A stretch of DNA of 64,000 nucleotides, from contig JABHEG010000043.1 in assembly GCA_018676675.1 (NCBI GenBank), forward strand, positions 51,191 through 115,190, given 5' to 3'. Source of the stretch: Lentisphaerota bacterium (lineage in GTDB: Bacteria; Verrucomicrobiota; Lentisphaeria; Oligosphaerales; JABHEG01). Below are positions 52,750 to 62,037 of this stretch, one piece after another. Position 1 is the first letter of the stretch; each line of letters opens with the position of its first letter. The notes below the pieces were generated by a model that saw nothing but the letters and a program-made list of their open reading frames with translations, did no database searches and was not told the origin of the DNA. The position numbers and the translations under genes were made by a program.

Positions 52750-55221
52750 ATGAATCTGCGCCCGATGATCTGCGGCATGGGAACACCCCTGGTAGCACTC
52801 CTCATTGGTTTCTACGCCCAGGGCGGGGACACGTTCGGGGCCAGCCGGCAATCTTACCTGCTTCTCGAAAACGGCCGGGCGCGGTGCCGAATCGTGCAAC
52901 CCAAGGCCCCCAAGAAGGAGGAAGCCGAGGCGGCGAAGCTGCTCAATGACATGCTTGCCGAGATCGGCGACGTGACACTGGACGTAGTGACGGACGGAGC
53001 AGAAAGCGTACCCGGTGTCATCGACATCCACGTCGGACAGACAGACCGGGCCAAGCGCGATGGTGCACTACCGGCAACGCTGGATGCGGATGGCTTCGTA
53101 GTCCGCCCAATCGATGAGGGCACACTCGTTCTTCTGGGAGGCCGTTCAGTCAGCACGTATTACGCCGTGACCGAATTCCTTGAGCGCTACGCCGGGATGC
53201 TCTGGGTCTGGCCCGGCGAACTCGGGACGGTCGTGCCGAAGGCATCGCGACTCGAAGTGACTGTGCGTGACCAGATCTCCGAGCCTGCATTCGGGGCACG
53301 GCGCTTCTCGGGCATGGGCGGGGCCAAAATGCGGAACTACCGCGTCCATCTTACGCAACGCGAAGTGCGCAGCGAGTTTCACCATAACGTCTGGCGAGTC
53401 CTCAAAGACAGCACCTGGAAGAAGCACCCTGAGTACTTCTCGAAGCTCAACGGTAAACGCTGGAAACCGACCCCGAACAAGTCGAACTGGCAGGCGTGCA
53501 CATCAAACCCGGAGGTGGTGGACCTGTTCATCGCAGCGGCGAAGACGCAGTTCAGGAAGCGTCCATGGGTTGTCAGCTTTTCTGTGTCTCAAAACGACGG
53601 GGGGGGATTCTGCACCTGCGACAACTGTCTGGCGCTGGATATCCCCGAAGCAACCGGCATCAGCGACCGCTACTTCACGTTCCTGAACGCGGTGGCCGAT
53701 GGTGTCGCAACAACGCACCCGGGCAAGCGCATCTGCTGCCTCGCATACGGCACGGCCACCCGCGAAGTGCCACGGCGCCTGAAACTCCGCCCAAACACCA
53801 TGATCTATGCCGTTGTACCAACGCTTACAGACGCGCATGAAGACATCCGAAAATGGTCCAAGGCAGCCCCGAACCTGGGAGTCTACTTCTGGCTGCACGG
53901 CAAAGCAGTCCCCAAATTCTACCCACATCGCTTCGCCACCTATCTGCAGTTCCTCCTCGAAAACAATGTGCGAGGCGTCTACGCGGAGGTGTACCAGGAG
54001 AAACCGGACCGGATGTCGAGCTTTGCCCTGGACGGTCCACGAGTGTGGATGATGGGCAAGCTGTTGTGGAATCCAACAGCCGACATCGATGCACTCATGA
54101 CGCACTTCTGCTCACGCTTCTATGGCCAGGCAGCGGCAAAGCCGATGCGGAGGTATTACCAGCAGTGCGAGCTGGCCTGGGAACGACGCGAGAACCCCTA
54201 TGATTTCGGGCGAGATCACCGCAACTTCGAGCTGGGGAATCTCTACAGCACCGAGGACGTCGACATCATGGAAGCCTGCATCAACGATGCGCTGGAAGTG
54301 GCTTCCCCGGGGCCCGAACACCAGCGACTGGAAAAGCTGCAGAAGGCGCTTGCCAAGACCGCGCTCTGGATACGTGAATACGACTTTGGCAACACATTGG
54401 CGAAAGTGCCGGTCAACGACACCGCCTCAGCTGACCGCGTGGTCGCTCTGGTCCAGCAGACCGCAGCCCGGTCCGCCGACATGGTCGAGCACGGCCTTTC
54501 TCTTTTCGGGACACTGCCCCCGGAGTGTGAGATGGGGATCGATGAAGCGTTCGCACGGATCACGGAAGCCCTTGGAAACAAAGCGACCGAGTACTGGAAA
54601 GCGAAGATCTCGACACATCCGGAGATCTTCCCGTTCATCGACACACAACTGCGCCTGATTGCAGGCAACTTGCCCAACCTGATTCTGAACTCGGGATTCG
54701 AGAGCCGGGCCGAGAAAGCCGGCGATGTCGATGCCGCCCTGAACTGGGAACCCTTCAACGCCGCCGGCTGGAGCAAGTGGCTCCGGCCCGGCACCCCGGG
54801 AAAGGTCGCCATCGGCCGCAAAGCCGGCCGCTCAGGGACACGGGCCGTCGTCGTCGAAGGATGCGTGGCCGCCTGTGCCCTGCAGAAGCGTACCGTCCAG
54901 CACGGAGAACGCTACCGGATCAGCTGCTGGGCCAAGACGACCCCTGCCTCAGAAGAGGGTCCGGAAGGTGCGGGTACAGCAGGCAGGCTGGCGATCAAAT
55001 GGATGGACAGCAAGGGCAAATGGCTGAGCAGGATACCCCCCGTTTTGTCTGGGCTGCCCAGAGGCACGACTGAGTGGCAGAAGCTCTCCTGCCGCCTGAC
55101 CGTTCCCGAACAGGTTGGACAGCTGGTCATCATGCTAAGCACGAAGAAACAGGCGACCGGCGAGAAGCTTTGGTTCGACGATGTCGTCCTCGAACAGCTG
55201 CACGAGCTGCCGCCCAAGTGA
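52750..55221 (+). CDS. secreted DUF4838 protein with C-terminal CBM4/9 module (paralogue 4)
   Basis: The protein has 823 residues, starting at ATG 52750 with AGGAG seven nt before. The leader is GTPLVALLIGFYAQGGDTFG. Family steps are EAEAAKLLNDMLAEIGD and GMLWVWPGELGTVVP; the Cys motif is SQNDGGGFCTCDNCLALD. The tail after about residue 640 is a CBM4/9-like sandwich (NLILNSGFESRAEKAGDVDA; ERYRISCWAKTTP), the third different tail among the paralogues. It is the last gene of the 47011-55221 operon. Confidence 0.9.
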   Translation: MNLRPMICGMGTPLVALLIGFYAQGGDTFGASRQSYLLLENGRARCRIVQPKAPKKEEAEAAKLLNDMLAEIGDVTLDVVTDGAESVPGVIDIHVGQTDRAKRDGALPATLDADGFVVRPIDEGTLVLLGGRSVSTYYAVTEFLERYAGMLWVWPGELGTVVPKASRLEVTVRDQISEPAFGARRFSGMGGAKMRNYRVHLTQREVRSEFHHNVWRVLKDSTWKKHPEYFSKLNGKRWKPTPNKSNWQACTSNPEVVDLFIAAAKTQFRKRPWVVSFSVSQNDGGGFCTCDNCLALDIPEATGISDRYFTFLNAVADGVATTHPGKRICCLAYGTATREVPRRLKLRPNTMIYAVVPTLTDAHEDIRKWSKAAPNLGVYFWLHGKAVPKFYPHRFATYLQFLLENNVRGVYAEVYQEKPDRMSSFALDGPRVWMMGKLLWNPTADIDALMTHFCSRFYGQAAAKPMRRYYQQCELAWERRENPYDFGRDHRNFELGNLYSTEDVDIMEACINDALEVASPGPEHQRLEKLQKALAKTALWIREYDFGNTLAKVPVNDTASADRVVALVQQTAARSADMVEHGLSLFGTLPPECEMGIDEAFARITEALGNKATEYWKAKISTHPEIFPFIDTQLRLIAGNLPNLILNSGFESRAEKAGDVDAALNWEPFNAAGWSKWLRPGTPGKVAIGRKAGRSGTRAVVVEGCVAACALQKRTVQHGERYRISCWAKTTPASEEGPEGAGTAGRLAIKWMDSKGKWLSRIPPVLSGLPRGTTEWQKLSCRLTVPEQVGQLVIMLSTKKQATGEKLWFDDVVLEQLHELPPK

Positions 55222-55251
55222 GCCAAACGAGCATACTGCAGCACTGTCAGT

Positions 55252-57756
55252 TCACTGATCCGACGATTTCCGGGATGCGGCGATGCGGAAACGGGCTTCC
55301 CCCTCGATGCCCCAACCGGGGAAATACACGAGCCGAACCAGGTCGGGCTTCACGACGAAGCCGGGGTCGCCCTGCGTCAAAATAACGGTCTCCCCGCCCC
55401 GCCGTTCCACCCTTTCGATCAAGACGCTCTGCACCAATAAGCCCCCGATGTCGACCACCATCGTGGCCCCGTCCAGGGAGTCGTCATCCGGCAATTCGAC
55501 ATCGGTGCGCACGGCATCAAGAGGATCGCCGGCTTCGCGTCGATACGTTCCTCGCACACGACCGGTTCGGGCATGTCGCCCGCCAACTTCGTAGAGCCAC
55601 TGCCCACCGGCGCGATGCGAAAAGCCATCTCCGGTAGAAACGATGGTATCCACCCGGCCCGGAAGTGTCACCTTCAGACTCACAGACTCCATGCTGGCGT
55701 CAAGCAGCTGGACTCCCTTGACAAGTGGGGCCTTTGAGAAGGGATGATGTACGGCCACAAAGATGCTCTCGCCGCCGCTGTGACGCACACAGAGAAACGG
55801 TGCCTTCCCCTTCCGTCGCATGGCCGGTCCCTGGCCGAGAATGACCCGGGTCTGTTGCTGCGGCATCATCCACGTCCGCATTTTGGCGGCACCATCAGCC
55901 ACAGAGTGCGTGGCACTCCACGGCTTGTCCGTCGTCGTGCATCGAAGGTCACCGATGTACTTGTGGAGCGTCTCGGGCATGGTGCTGTCCAGGGGCAGGG
56001 AGAGATCGAGATCATGCGGTTCGGAGAGGCAGCCGTGAATCATGTAGTCATGGACGTTACCGCCTCGGACGCGGAAAATGTCGACGACATACGTTTCCGT
56101 CTCATTGAACCTGACCAATGCGATCAGGCGGCGATAGACGCCTCCGTCCTTGGTCTGGGCGTACACGCGGGCTGCATCGGCTTCCACCACCTGAACGTCC
56201 GCGAACGTGGCGTTGTGGAGCCTCAGGCGGCCGTCCACCAGATGGTTGCCATGCCCCCGCCACCGGTACTTGCCATCGGGGATTCCGGGCATCGCATCAG
56301 TCGGTTGCTGAGATCGCCGGGTCGTGACGCTCTGATTGGCACCGTCTACCACGACCGTCACATGACCAGCGGTGTTGGTATGCCATTCGCGGGTCGACTC
56401 CGACCCCTCGATAGGACGGTAACACGTTTCGCTGATGAGCTCCTTGCCCTTGGCGAAGAGCATCAGGTTCAGGGCATCGTAGTGCGCATGCCCGTGAATG
56501 CCGCTGAAATGCAGGGTTGCCTGAACCATGTATTGACCAGTCCCGCTCCCAAGGATGCAGTGCCCCATACTTCCCCAGAGGTGTGAACGGGCTCGTGTGA
56601 TGTCCAGCTTCTCCCACGCGACCTGAGGAAATGAGGTGTCGTGAACACACTGGTAATCGCCATTGGGCTGGTGGATGTCCCGAAGCACAGCGTCAGCGCG
56701 CCCCATCGGGCCTTTGAGCATAGCGAACAGATCCAGGTCATCGTGACGCGTGCCATCGGCCCTCGTGTATCCTGGAGGATCAGTGTAGCCCTGGAGGTAG
56801 TCAGCGATTACGGTGCGCATTCCCCCGTGGATCTGCTGGTGGTAGGATACGCTTCCCTCATGCCACCAGCCGTCCGCGAAGAACATGCTCTGGTACATGT
56901 CCCGTATCCAGCGGATGCAATGATGCACCAGTTCAGGGCGCCCGAGAAGCTGCCCGAACTCGATCAATCCCTTCATTGTCTCCTTGTCCATGTTCCCCAT
57001 CTCGCGCCCGTACCCAAGCTGGAACTCGACGGCCCAGTTGAGTTCCCCCTCGACCGCCGCCAAGGCTCCCATACGCTGCAGCTCGCCGCTGTCGTGGATC
57101 AGGTCATAGGCATAGGCGAGGGGCACAGCCGCCCTGATAGCCATGTAGATCCACCCGCCCCAGACGCCGTTGATGCGGTCCGTACCGACGTAACCAGGCC
57201 ATGTGCGCGGCAGCATCTTCCGGTCTTCCATGGGGCCGAAGTGAGGGTTCTGAATGGGCCAATCGGGCATGACTTGCGCAAACCGGGTCAACAGCACGGC
57301 CGACCTGTGCGCGTAAGCCACATCCCCGGTCAGGCGGTACACCAGGGCCAAGTGATACGCTGCATCGCGGGCCGTGCGGCTGCGAACCGTGTATCCCTCG
57401 TCGGCATCCATCAACGCTTGCAGGGCTGTGTCATCCGCTTCGGCGATGTCCCCGAGCATCGCGTGGCAGACGCGCAGAGCGGCCCGACGATACCGCTCCT
57501 CCCCCGTCGATTCCCAAAGCCCCATGGCTCCGTACACACGCCCGTAGTGCCGGTAGGGCACCACGGCGCCACCTGCCATCTCGTCGCGATACATCTTCCC
57601 GAGCGTCACATCGTCGGCTGCCTCGATTTCAGCCACTCCGGACGGGAAGTAACGCTGCCCGCGAGTGAACCGAAGGACAGGGCGGCTCACCTCGGCACAG
57701 TGGAGGGCACCGGTAAGGAAGGGGCAGAGCGTGAGCATGATCACAGACCTGTGCAT
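55252..57756 (-). CDS. secreted heparinase II/III-like polysaccharide lyase
   Basis: The protein has 834 residues, starting at ATG 57756 (AGGTGG upstream). A longer frame to 57852 has no ribosome site. The leader is SVIMLTLCPFLTGALHCAEV. An (alpha/alpha) toroid fills about residues 80-410 (YHLALVYRLTGDVAYAHRSA; WWHEGSVSYHQQIHGGMR, where a Tyr and a His are candidate catalytic residues). The heparinase II/III sandwich follows with the signature HGHAHYDALNLMLFAKGKEL, including the His-x-His pair and Asp. The family cleaves uronate-containing glycans such as heparan, chondroitin or alginate by beta-elimination. It lies in convergent orientation to DUF4838 paralogue 4, 30 nt apart, and divergent from the membrane protein at 57988. 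Confidence 0.9.
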   Translation of the reverse strand: MHRSVIMLTLCPFLTGALHCAEVSRPVLRFTRGQRYFPSGVAEIEAADDVTLGKMYRDEMAGGAVVPYRHYGRVYGAMGLWESTGEERYRRAALRVCHAMLGDIAEADDTALQALMDADEGYTVRSRTARDAAYHLALVYRLTGDVAYAHRSAVLLTRFAQVMPDWPIQNPHFGPMEDRKMLPRTWPGYVGTDRINGVWGGWIYMAIRAAVPLAYAYDLIHDSGELQRMGALAAVEGELNWAVEFQLGYGREMGNMDKETMKGLIEFGQLLGRPELVHHCIRWIRDMYQSMFFADGWWHEGSVSYHQQIHGGMRTVIADYLQGYTDPPGYTRADGTRHDDLDLFAMLKGPMGRADAVLRDIHQPNGDYQCVHDTSFPQVAWEKLDITRARSHLWGSMGHCILGSGTGQYMVQATLHFSGIHGHAHYDALNLMLFAKGKELISETCYRPIEGSESTREWHTNTAGHVTVVVDGANQSVTTRRSQQPTDAMPGIPDGKYRWRGHGNHLVDGRLRLHNATFADVQVVEADAARVYAQTKDGGVYRRLIALVRFNETETYVVDIFRVRGGNVHDYMIHGCLSEPHDLDLSLPLDSTMPETLHKYIGDLRCTTTDKPWSATHSVADGAAKMRTWMMPQQQTRVILGQGPAMRRKGKAPFLCVRHSGGESIFVAVHHPFSKAPLVKGVQLLDASMESVSLKVTLPGRVDTIVSTGDGFSHRAGGQWLYEVGGRHARTGRVRGTYRREAGDPLDAVRTDVELPDDDSLDGATMVVDIGGLLVQSVLIERVERRGGETVILTQGDPGFVVKPDLVRLVYFPGWGIEGEARFRIAASRKSSDQ

Positions 57757-57899
57757 GGGCCACCTGTTTGGCGGGCTATGGAATCGTTCCAGTGGACGGC
57801 CCTGTACCCCGCCGAATGCGAGGGAGTACACAACGGGCACTGCCGCAACCAAGTTACCTCAGGATACCCCTGATGCCCAAGGAATAACGCAAAGAGGCG

Positions 57900-57923
57900 C
57901 GTTGGGCGCTATCTTCCCCAACG
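57900..57923. promoter_or_regulatory. small inverted repeat in a divergent promoter gap
   Basis: CGTTGGG (57900-57906) and CCCAACG (57917-57923) face each other across 10 nt in the 231-nt gap between divergent genes. They could form an operator, but no -10/-35 pair is convincing nearby. Confidence 0.3.
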
Positions 57924-57987
57924 TGTGACTCGCGTTCACCAAGAACGCTAACGTTTCCCCAATGCTGCGCTTGCAGGGAGATGAATC

Positions 57988-58971
57988 ATGTGGACTGGTG
58001 TGCTGAGTGTTGTTGCCGTTTGCGTGGTCCTGATGGTCGTATTGGCCTGTGTGCGCAAAAAGCCTGTTCTCAACACGTCAATGCCCCCGGGAGCCGCCCT
58101 CGGCGTGATCGCCGGGGCTGTGGTTGTAGCCGGGGCGATGCTGTACTGGCTCGTGGTCTGCCCGCCCGGACGCCCCCCGCTTGACGAGGGCGTGACGGAG
58201 AGCGGCGAGGGAATGGGCGGTATGGGAATGGGGGGTGGCGGAGGAGGAGGATGGGGCCAGCCGAGCCCGGCCCGGGATCTCAGTCAGCTGGTCCGGAAGA
58301 TGGCTGAGCTTCAGAAGCAGAACACAGACACGTTCCCAGAGTCACAGCAAGCCGCACTGTTGCCGATGCTGCGCGAACTCCGCGATCAGGAGAAACTGCC
58401 CGAGGAGAAAGCCGTAGCAGCGGACGCCGCAATCCAGGCCCTGTTAGCTGAAGAACAGAAGGAAGCCCTGGGCGCCGTTGAACTGCCCCGACGTCGAAGA
58501 GGCGGAGGAGGACGCGGGCCGGGCGGGCCGGGGGGAAGGGCCGGAAAGGAGACTGCGGGGGGGCCGCAACCCCCGTCTCAAGAGCCGACGCCGTCCCCAA
58601 CGGCAGAGGCCAGTTCTTCCCCGGACACGCCCGCCCAGCAGAGCGAAGCTACGCAGCCCGCCCGTGCGCCAGAAGGCATGGGAAGACGCGCCGCATTCCG
58701 GGAGCGACTCCTTCAGATCCCCGCAGTGAAGGAAGCCTACGACACCAGAGCTTCCGAAGACCCCGCGTTTGCCGAAGACACGGAGGCGCAACGGGACTTC
58801 TTCCGCAGCATCATGCGTGAGATCAGCCCATTCCAACGCGGCAGCACCAAGGAAGCCGTTGAGCTGCTGATCGCCGCCTTCGGGGGCGAGAATCCAGGCG
58901 CGACCCCGGACACGGCATCGCCATCACAACCTGTCCCTGGCGCTGCCCCAGCCACCGCCGAAACAGATTAG
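57988..58971 (+). CDS. membrane-anchored low-complexity protein
   Basis: The protein has 327 residues. Two membrane segments are visible at about residues 5-21 (LSVVAVCVVLMVVLAC) and 36-57 (ALGVIAGAVVVAGAMLYWLV). A Gly/Met-rich linker (MGGMGMGGGGGGGW), a charged helical part and a stretch of Arg/Gly repeats (PRRRRGGGGRGPGGPGG) follow, then a Pro/Ser/Glu-rich segment and a predicted helix at the end. No enzymatic motif is present. GGGAG lies seven nt before the ATG. Proteins of this kind can act as surface anchors or in RNA or protein binding. It is alone on its strand here, and I do not recognise it. Confidence 0.7.
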   Translation: MWTGVLSVVAVCVVLMVVLACVRKKPVLNTSMPPGAALGVIAGAVVVAGAMLYWLVVCPPGRPPLDEGVTESGEGMGGMGMGGGGGGGWGQPSPARDLSQLVRKMAELQKQNTDTFPESQQAALLPMLRELRDQEKLPEEKAVAADAAIQALLAEEQKEALGAVELPRRRRGGGGRGPGGPGGRAGKETAGGPQPPSQEPTPSPTAEASSSPDTPAQQSEATQPARAPEGMGRRAAFRERLLQIPAVKEAYDTRASEDPAFAEDTEAQRDFFRSIMREISPFQRGSTKEAVELLIAAFGGENPGATPDTASPSQPVPGAAPATAETD

Positions 58972-59090
58972 CCGGTCACGCTCCGGCGTCAGCTGCATCG
59001 GGGCGATGTGGTCGGATCAGCCATGGGGCGAGGGCTGGTTGCCGCCAAGATAAGCAGTAAAAACGGCACTCCGCTACGCTACGAGCCTTA

Positions 59091-59177
59091 CTACAAACGC
59101 CGCCGCACGGGTGGCACAATCTGTTCGTAGTTAGACCCCGTCCAGCTAGCGATGTAGGCATTGCCGGAGTCGCGTCC
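59091..59177 (-). pseudogene. possible tail remnant of a GH99-like gene
   Basis: Downstream of the GH99-like stop, another minus-strand frame reads SGNAYIASWTGSNYEQ and ends VPPVRRRL at a TAG (59091). It resembles the C-terminal step STGNAYLDAVKAVFPP of the intact gene next door. This suggests leftover DNA from a duplicated or replaced C-terminus. It also overlaps a region flanked by the exact 12-bp inverted repeat CGCCAAGATAAG (59043-59054 and 59181-59192). Confidence 0.3.
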
Positions 59178-59196
59178 GCTCTTATCTTGGCGACGT

Positions 59197-60333
59197 TCAG
59201 GGCGAGGGCTTTTCCTCCGGCGGAAAGACAGCCTTGACGGCGTCGAGGTAAGCATTGCCGGTGCTCTCCTCAGGCATCAGATACCCGCCTTCGGTCCACT
59301 CGTTCCAGCAATAGATGGTAATACCGGCAGGATTCTGCGGATCGGCTTCAGCGTGTCGTCGGGCATCCCTCAGTAACTGCTCGAATCGTTCGGGGGTGTT
59401 GCCCACAACAACAGACACATAGGGGTACTCCTGCTTGGGAAAAGGCCACGGGACGTCAGGCCGGCAGCGAGGCGTTGGGTCCCATCCCATGGTCACCACC
59501 GGAAGATTGGGCAGATCTGTCGGGGACATTGCCGCCCAGTGGTCCCGGTGAACCTGCATGACGCCTTCATACTCCTCGAAGTCGGGAGACCGACCTGGAG
59601 AAGCAGCATTGATGTTGTATCGGGCTGTGCTGCGGAAGCCTGCCTCGCGCAGCACGGGGACTTGATCCGGGCGATTCACGATCGCATCCCAGTGCATGGG
59701 AGGGAGCCCTGTGGTGGCCAATCGCTCGTCAATCGCCTCGAACAGAGCATGCGTGGCGGACGGGCCACCAAGCTCCTCGACGAAGCGTTCACTTTGGTAG
59801 ATGCTGAAAAACAGCCCGCCATCCACCTGCCAGTAGTTTGGCTGGTGGAAGTAGTGTTCGATGCAGTAGTCGATGACCCGATTGAGGTCCTTCTCAGAAT
59901 GGTGTGAACCCAGCCATGTATTCCTCGGCGCGCCGAACTCCGGACAAAACTGATCCACGCGATCGTGGTTGGCCCACATGAGGCAAAACTTGAGGCGATC
60001 CCGGTTGCGGGCCTTGAGGAAGCCCTGTTCCAACGCCTCCTCCATATTGCGGACTCCGCTGTACCAATACCAGTCGTACATGAAGACGTCGATACCGTGG
60101 TCGGCGGCCAGATCTATCTCACGCTCGACACACCGCGGGTCACTCTCGTCGAAACACCCCCAGGTAGGCTTCAGGGGCTGGTTGTGACCGGGGTAACGGG
60201 GAACGGCCGTCTTCATCCCTTCCCACTCCGTCCAGCCCTCGCCCTTCCAGGCACTGCCGTGGTCGTAGCTGTGCCAGTGCGGGTAGTAAACCGCCACCAC
60301 GTCCGGTCGTTTCGCCTGTTCTGAATCGGCCAT
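59197..60333 (-). CDS. GH99-like / WbsX-type glycan protein
   Basis: The protein has 378 residues without a signal peptide. It opens with VVAVYYPHWHSYDHGSAWKG and WTEWEGMKTAVPRYPGHNQP, the beginning of the WbsX/GH99-like family. The barrel continues with DVFMYDWYWYSGVRNME, and the end carries ITIYCWNEWTEGGYLMPEES, whose N-E-W..E-G step is typical. Members relate to endomannosidase-type enzymes and O-antigen gene products; the reaction here is unknown. The start ATG 60333 has GGGA upstream. The tail remnant lies downstream. Confidence 0.85.
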   Translation of the reverse strand: MADSEQAKRPDVVAVYYPHWHSYDHGSAWKGEGWTEWEGMKTAVPRYPGHNQPLKPTWGCFDESDPRCVEREIDLAADHGIDVFMYDWYWYSGVRNMEEALEQGFLKARNRDRLKFCLMWANHDRVDQFCPEFGAPRNTWLGSHHSEKDLNRVIDYCIEHYFHQPNYWQVDGGLFFSIYQSERFVEELGGPSATHALFEAIDERLATTGLPPMHWDAIVNRPDQVPVLREAGFRSTARYNINAASPGRSPDFEEYEGVMQVHRDHWAAMSPTDLPNLPVVTMGWDPTPRCRPDVPWPFPKQEYPYVSVVVGNTPERFEQLLRDARRHAEADPQNPAGITIYCWNEWTEGGYLMPEESTGNAYLDAVKAVFPPEEKPSP

Positions 60334-60438
60334 CCGTATCCCGTCCCTGTACTGAGTTCATGACAACGTACGACGTACCTGCGAAGCGCCAACTATAGCC
60401 CGGAACACGGCCCTTGTGTGGGCGACACTCTCGGCTGG

Positions 60439-60641
60439 TACGCCGAACGGCCCTCCGGGCGGCATTCTCTTCTACTGATCCGGCCATGAATAGTGTTGCA
60501 CATCGGGGTGTCAGGTTTCAGTGTTCAGGTGTCAGAATTCTGAGCCTGAAACCAGACACCTGACACCCGAAGCCTGATTTGGCCCAACGCACCATTGAAT
60601 GTCACCGGATCAGTAGTACGCCGCACGGCCCTCCGGACGGC
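60439..60641. repeat. nested inverted and direct repeats
   Basis: CTACTGATCCGG (60472-60483) and CCGGATCAGTAG (60605-60616) are an exact 12-bp pair. Inside them GGGTGTCAGGT (60506-60516) pairs with ACCTGACACCC (60558-60568), and the centre holds CAGAATTCTG. A 25-bp direct repeat, beginning TACGCCG, flanks the block (60439-60463 and 60617-60641, two differences). The gap 60334-60724 has no gene. Confidence 0.8.
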
Positions 60642-60724
60642 ACGCTCGGGCGGCACTCTCGGGCGGCGATCGGAGGGCCGCTCGCAGTACAAGAAAACCG
60701 GGCAGCACCACCCGATACTCGACC

Positions 60725-61978
60725 TCACTCCAAACTCCGTGCCATCTCCGCCAGACAGGATTCCACGTTTGCTTCGGGGACAGTCAGCGGCCGTTGCGTC
60801 ATTGGGCTGTCGGGGTATCCGCCTACTTCATCCTGTGAATCGATCACACGCCCTTTGCGCCCAATCAGGTTGCGGATGATGCGCACGTCAGCCGTGTCCC
60901 GATCTCTCGGCCTGGCCCCGGCATGTTGAACGACATGGTCAACTACACCAGTGGCCGACAACGGCTGCAGGCCCTCAGGCCAGACAGGTCTCGCGTCGAG
61001 TTGCTTGATGGCGCCCGAGACCTGCGGTGCCGGCGTCCCATCCCGCCTCAGGGCCAGGTTATCTTCGAGATACGCGTCGCCTCGGCTGGAGACCAACGCC
61101 AGGCTGCTCCGCGTGCTCTCCCCGTGGATAAGCACATTCCCCACAATGCTCACCCGGCAGTTCTCGGGCTTGAGTCCCGTTCCCCGCCATTCACCGGCAG
61201 AGTAGTTCAGCTGGATCGCCGCTCTGCCTGGATCATAGATGACGTTGTTGACGATCACCCCGGTCGTATGGGCTTTGAAGTAGGGATTTCGGCGCACGTT
61301 GTGGGCATACAGGTTGCCGATCACGGCGATCTCCCGGCAGAAATCGTGGATCAGGGAGCCCTTCGAGTGCTTGCCCTTTTTGTGCGTCGAGTTGTCCAGC
61401 CCTTCAGCGATGATGCAATTGCTGAAGGTGATCCGGTGAGACGTCGCATCCGGTCCCTCGGTCCGCGGCCCGGACGCGCTCAGGTTCTCATCTGTTGCCC
61501 AACTGATGGAACAGTGGTCGACGATGACGTTGTAAGCATCGCCGCCGGACGTCGAGATTCCGTCCGGCTCCCAGCCGCTGCGTTTGGGCTGCCCGGCATC
61601 CCCCGGACGCACGCGGATGTGCTGTACGACCACATCATGCGTTTTGATGTTCAGGCTGCCGCGAATGATCGTGATGCCCGGAGATGGCGCAGTCTGGCCG
61701 GCCACCGTAACGAACGGGTGAGCGATCGCCAGGTGCTTGCGCCCAAGATCCAGCACCCCGCCCACTTCAAACACGACGATGCGAGGCCCTTTGCTCTCAA
61801 GCGCAGCGCGGAGAGAGCCCGGCCCCCGAGGGTCGAGGTTGGTCACGCGGATGATTGCCCCGCCCCGCCCTCCACGGTCATCCGCGAAGCCTCTTGCTTC
61901 AAGAGAAGCACCATCGGCAGCCCGGAGTACCGTGAGGAGGCAGACAAGGAGAAGGAATGCAGTCAGTTTACGGTCCAT
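60725..61978 (-). CDS. secreted pectate-lyase family (PL1-like) protein
   Basis: The protein has 417 residues, with a signal peptide (FLLLVCLLTVLRAADGASLE). It has a clean PL1-like plan: GGRGGAIIRVTNLDPRGPGS, RIVVFEVGGVLDLGRK, AGQTAPSPGITIIRG, and the calcium-site motif VIVDHCSISWATDENLS. A later GNLYAHNVRRNPYFK holds an Arg in the usual catalytic region. It should cleave polygalacturonate-type chains by elimination. AAGGAACG precedes the ATG at 61978. The beta-helix/PKD gene ends 59 nt upstream, so the two can be one transcript. Confidence 0.9.
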   Translation of the reverse strand: MDRKLTAFLLLVCLLTVLRAADGASLEARGFADDRGGRGGAIIRVTNLDPRGPGSLRAALESKGPRIVVFEVGGVLDLGRKHLAIAHPFVTVAGQTAPSPGITIIRGSLNIKTHDVVVQHIRVRPGDAGQPKRSGWEPDGISTSGGDAYNVIVDHCSISWATDENLSASGPRTEGPDATSHRITFSNCIIAEGLDNSTHKKGKHSKGSLIHDFCREIAVIGNLYAHNVRRNPYFKAHTTGVIVNNVIYDPGRAAIQLNYSAGEWRGTGLKPENCRVSIVGNVLIHGESTRSSLALVSSRGDAYLEDNLALRRDGTPAPQVSGAIKQLDARPVWPEGLQPLSATGVVDHVVQHAGARPRDRDTADVRIIRNLIGRKGRVIDSQDEVGGYPDSPMTQRPLTVPEANVESCLAEMARSLE

Positions 61979-62037
61979 GATCGTTCCTTGTGCTCAAACG
62001 CGGTGCCCCCAAAACAGACACTTCACCTCACGACGAC

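Noticed and set aside
20253..57756. Phage or plasmid genes, integrases and attachment sites
   Set aside because: No integrase, capsid, replication or partition motif was found among the credible genes.
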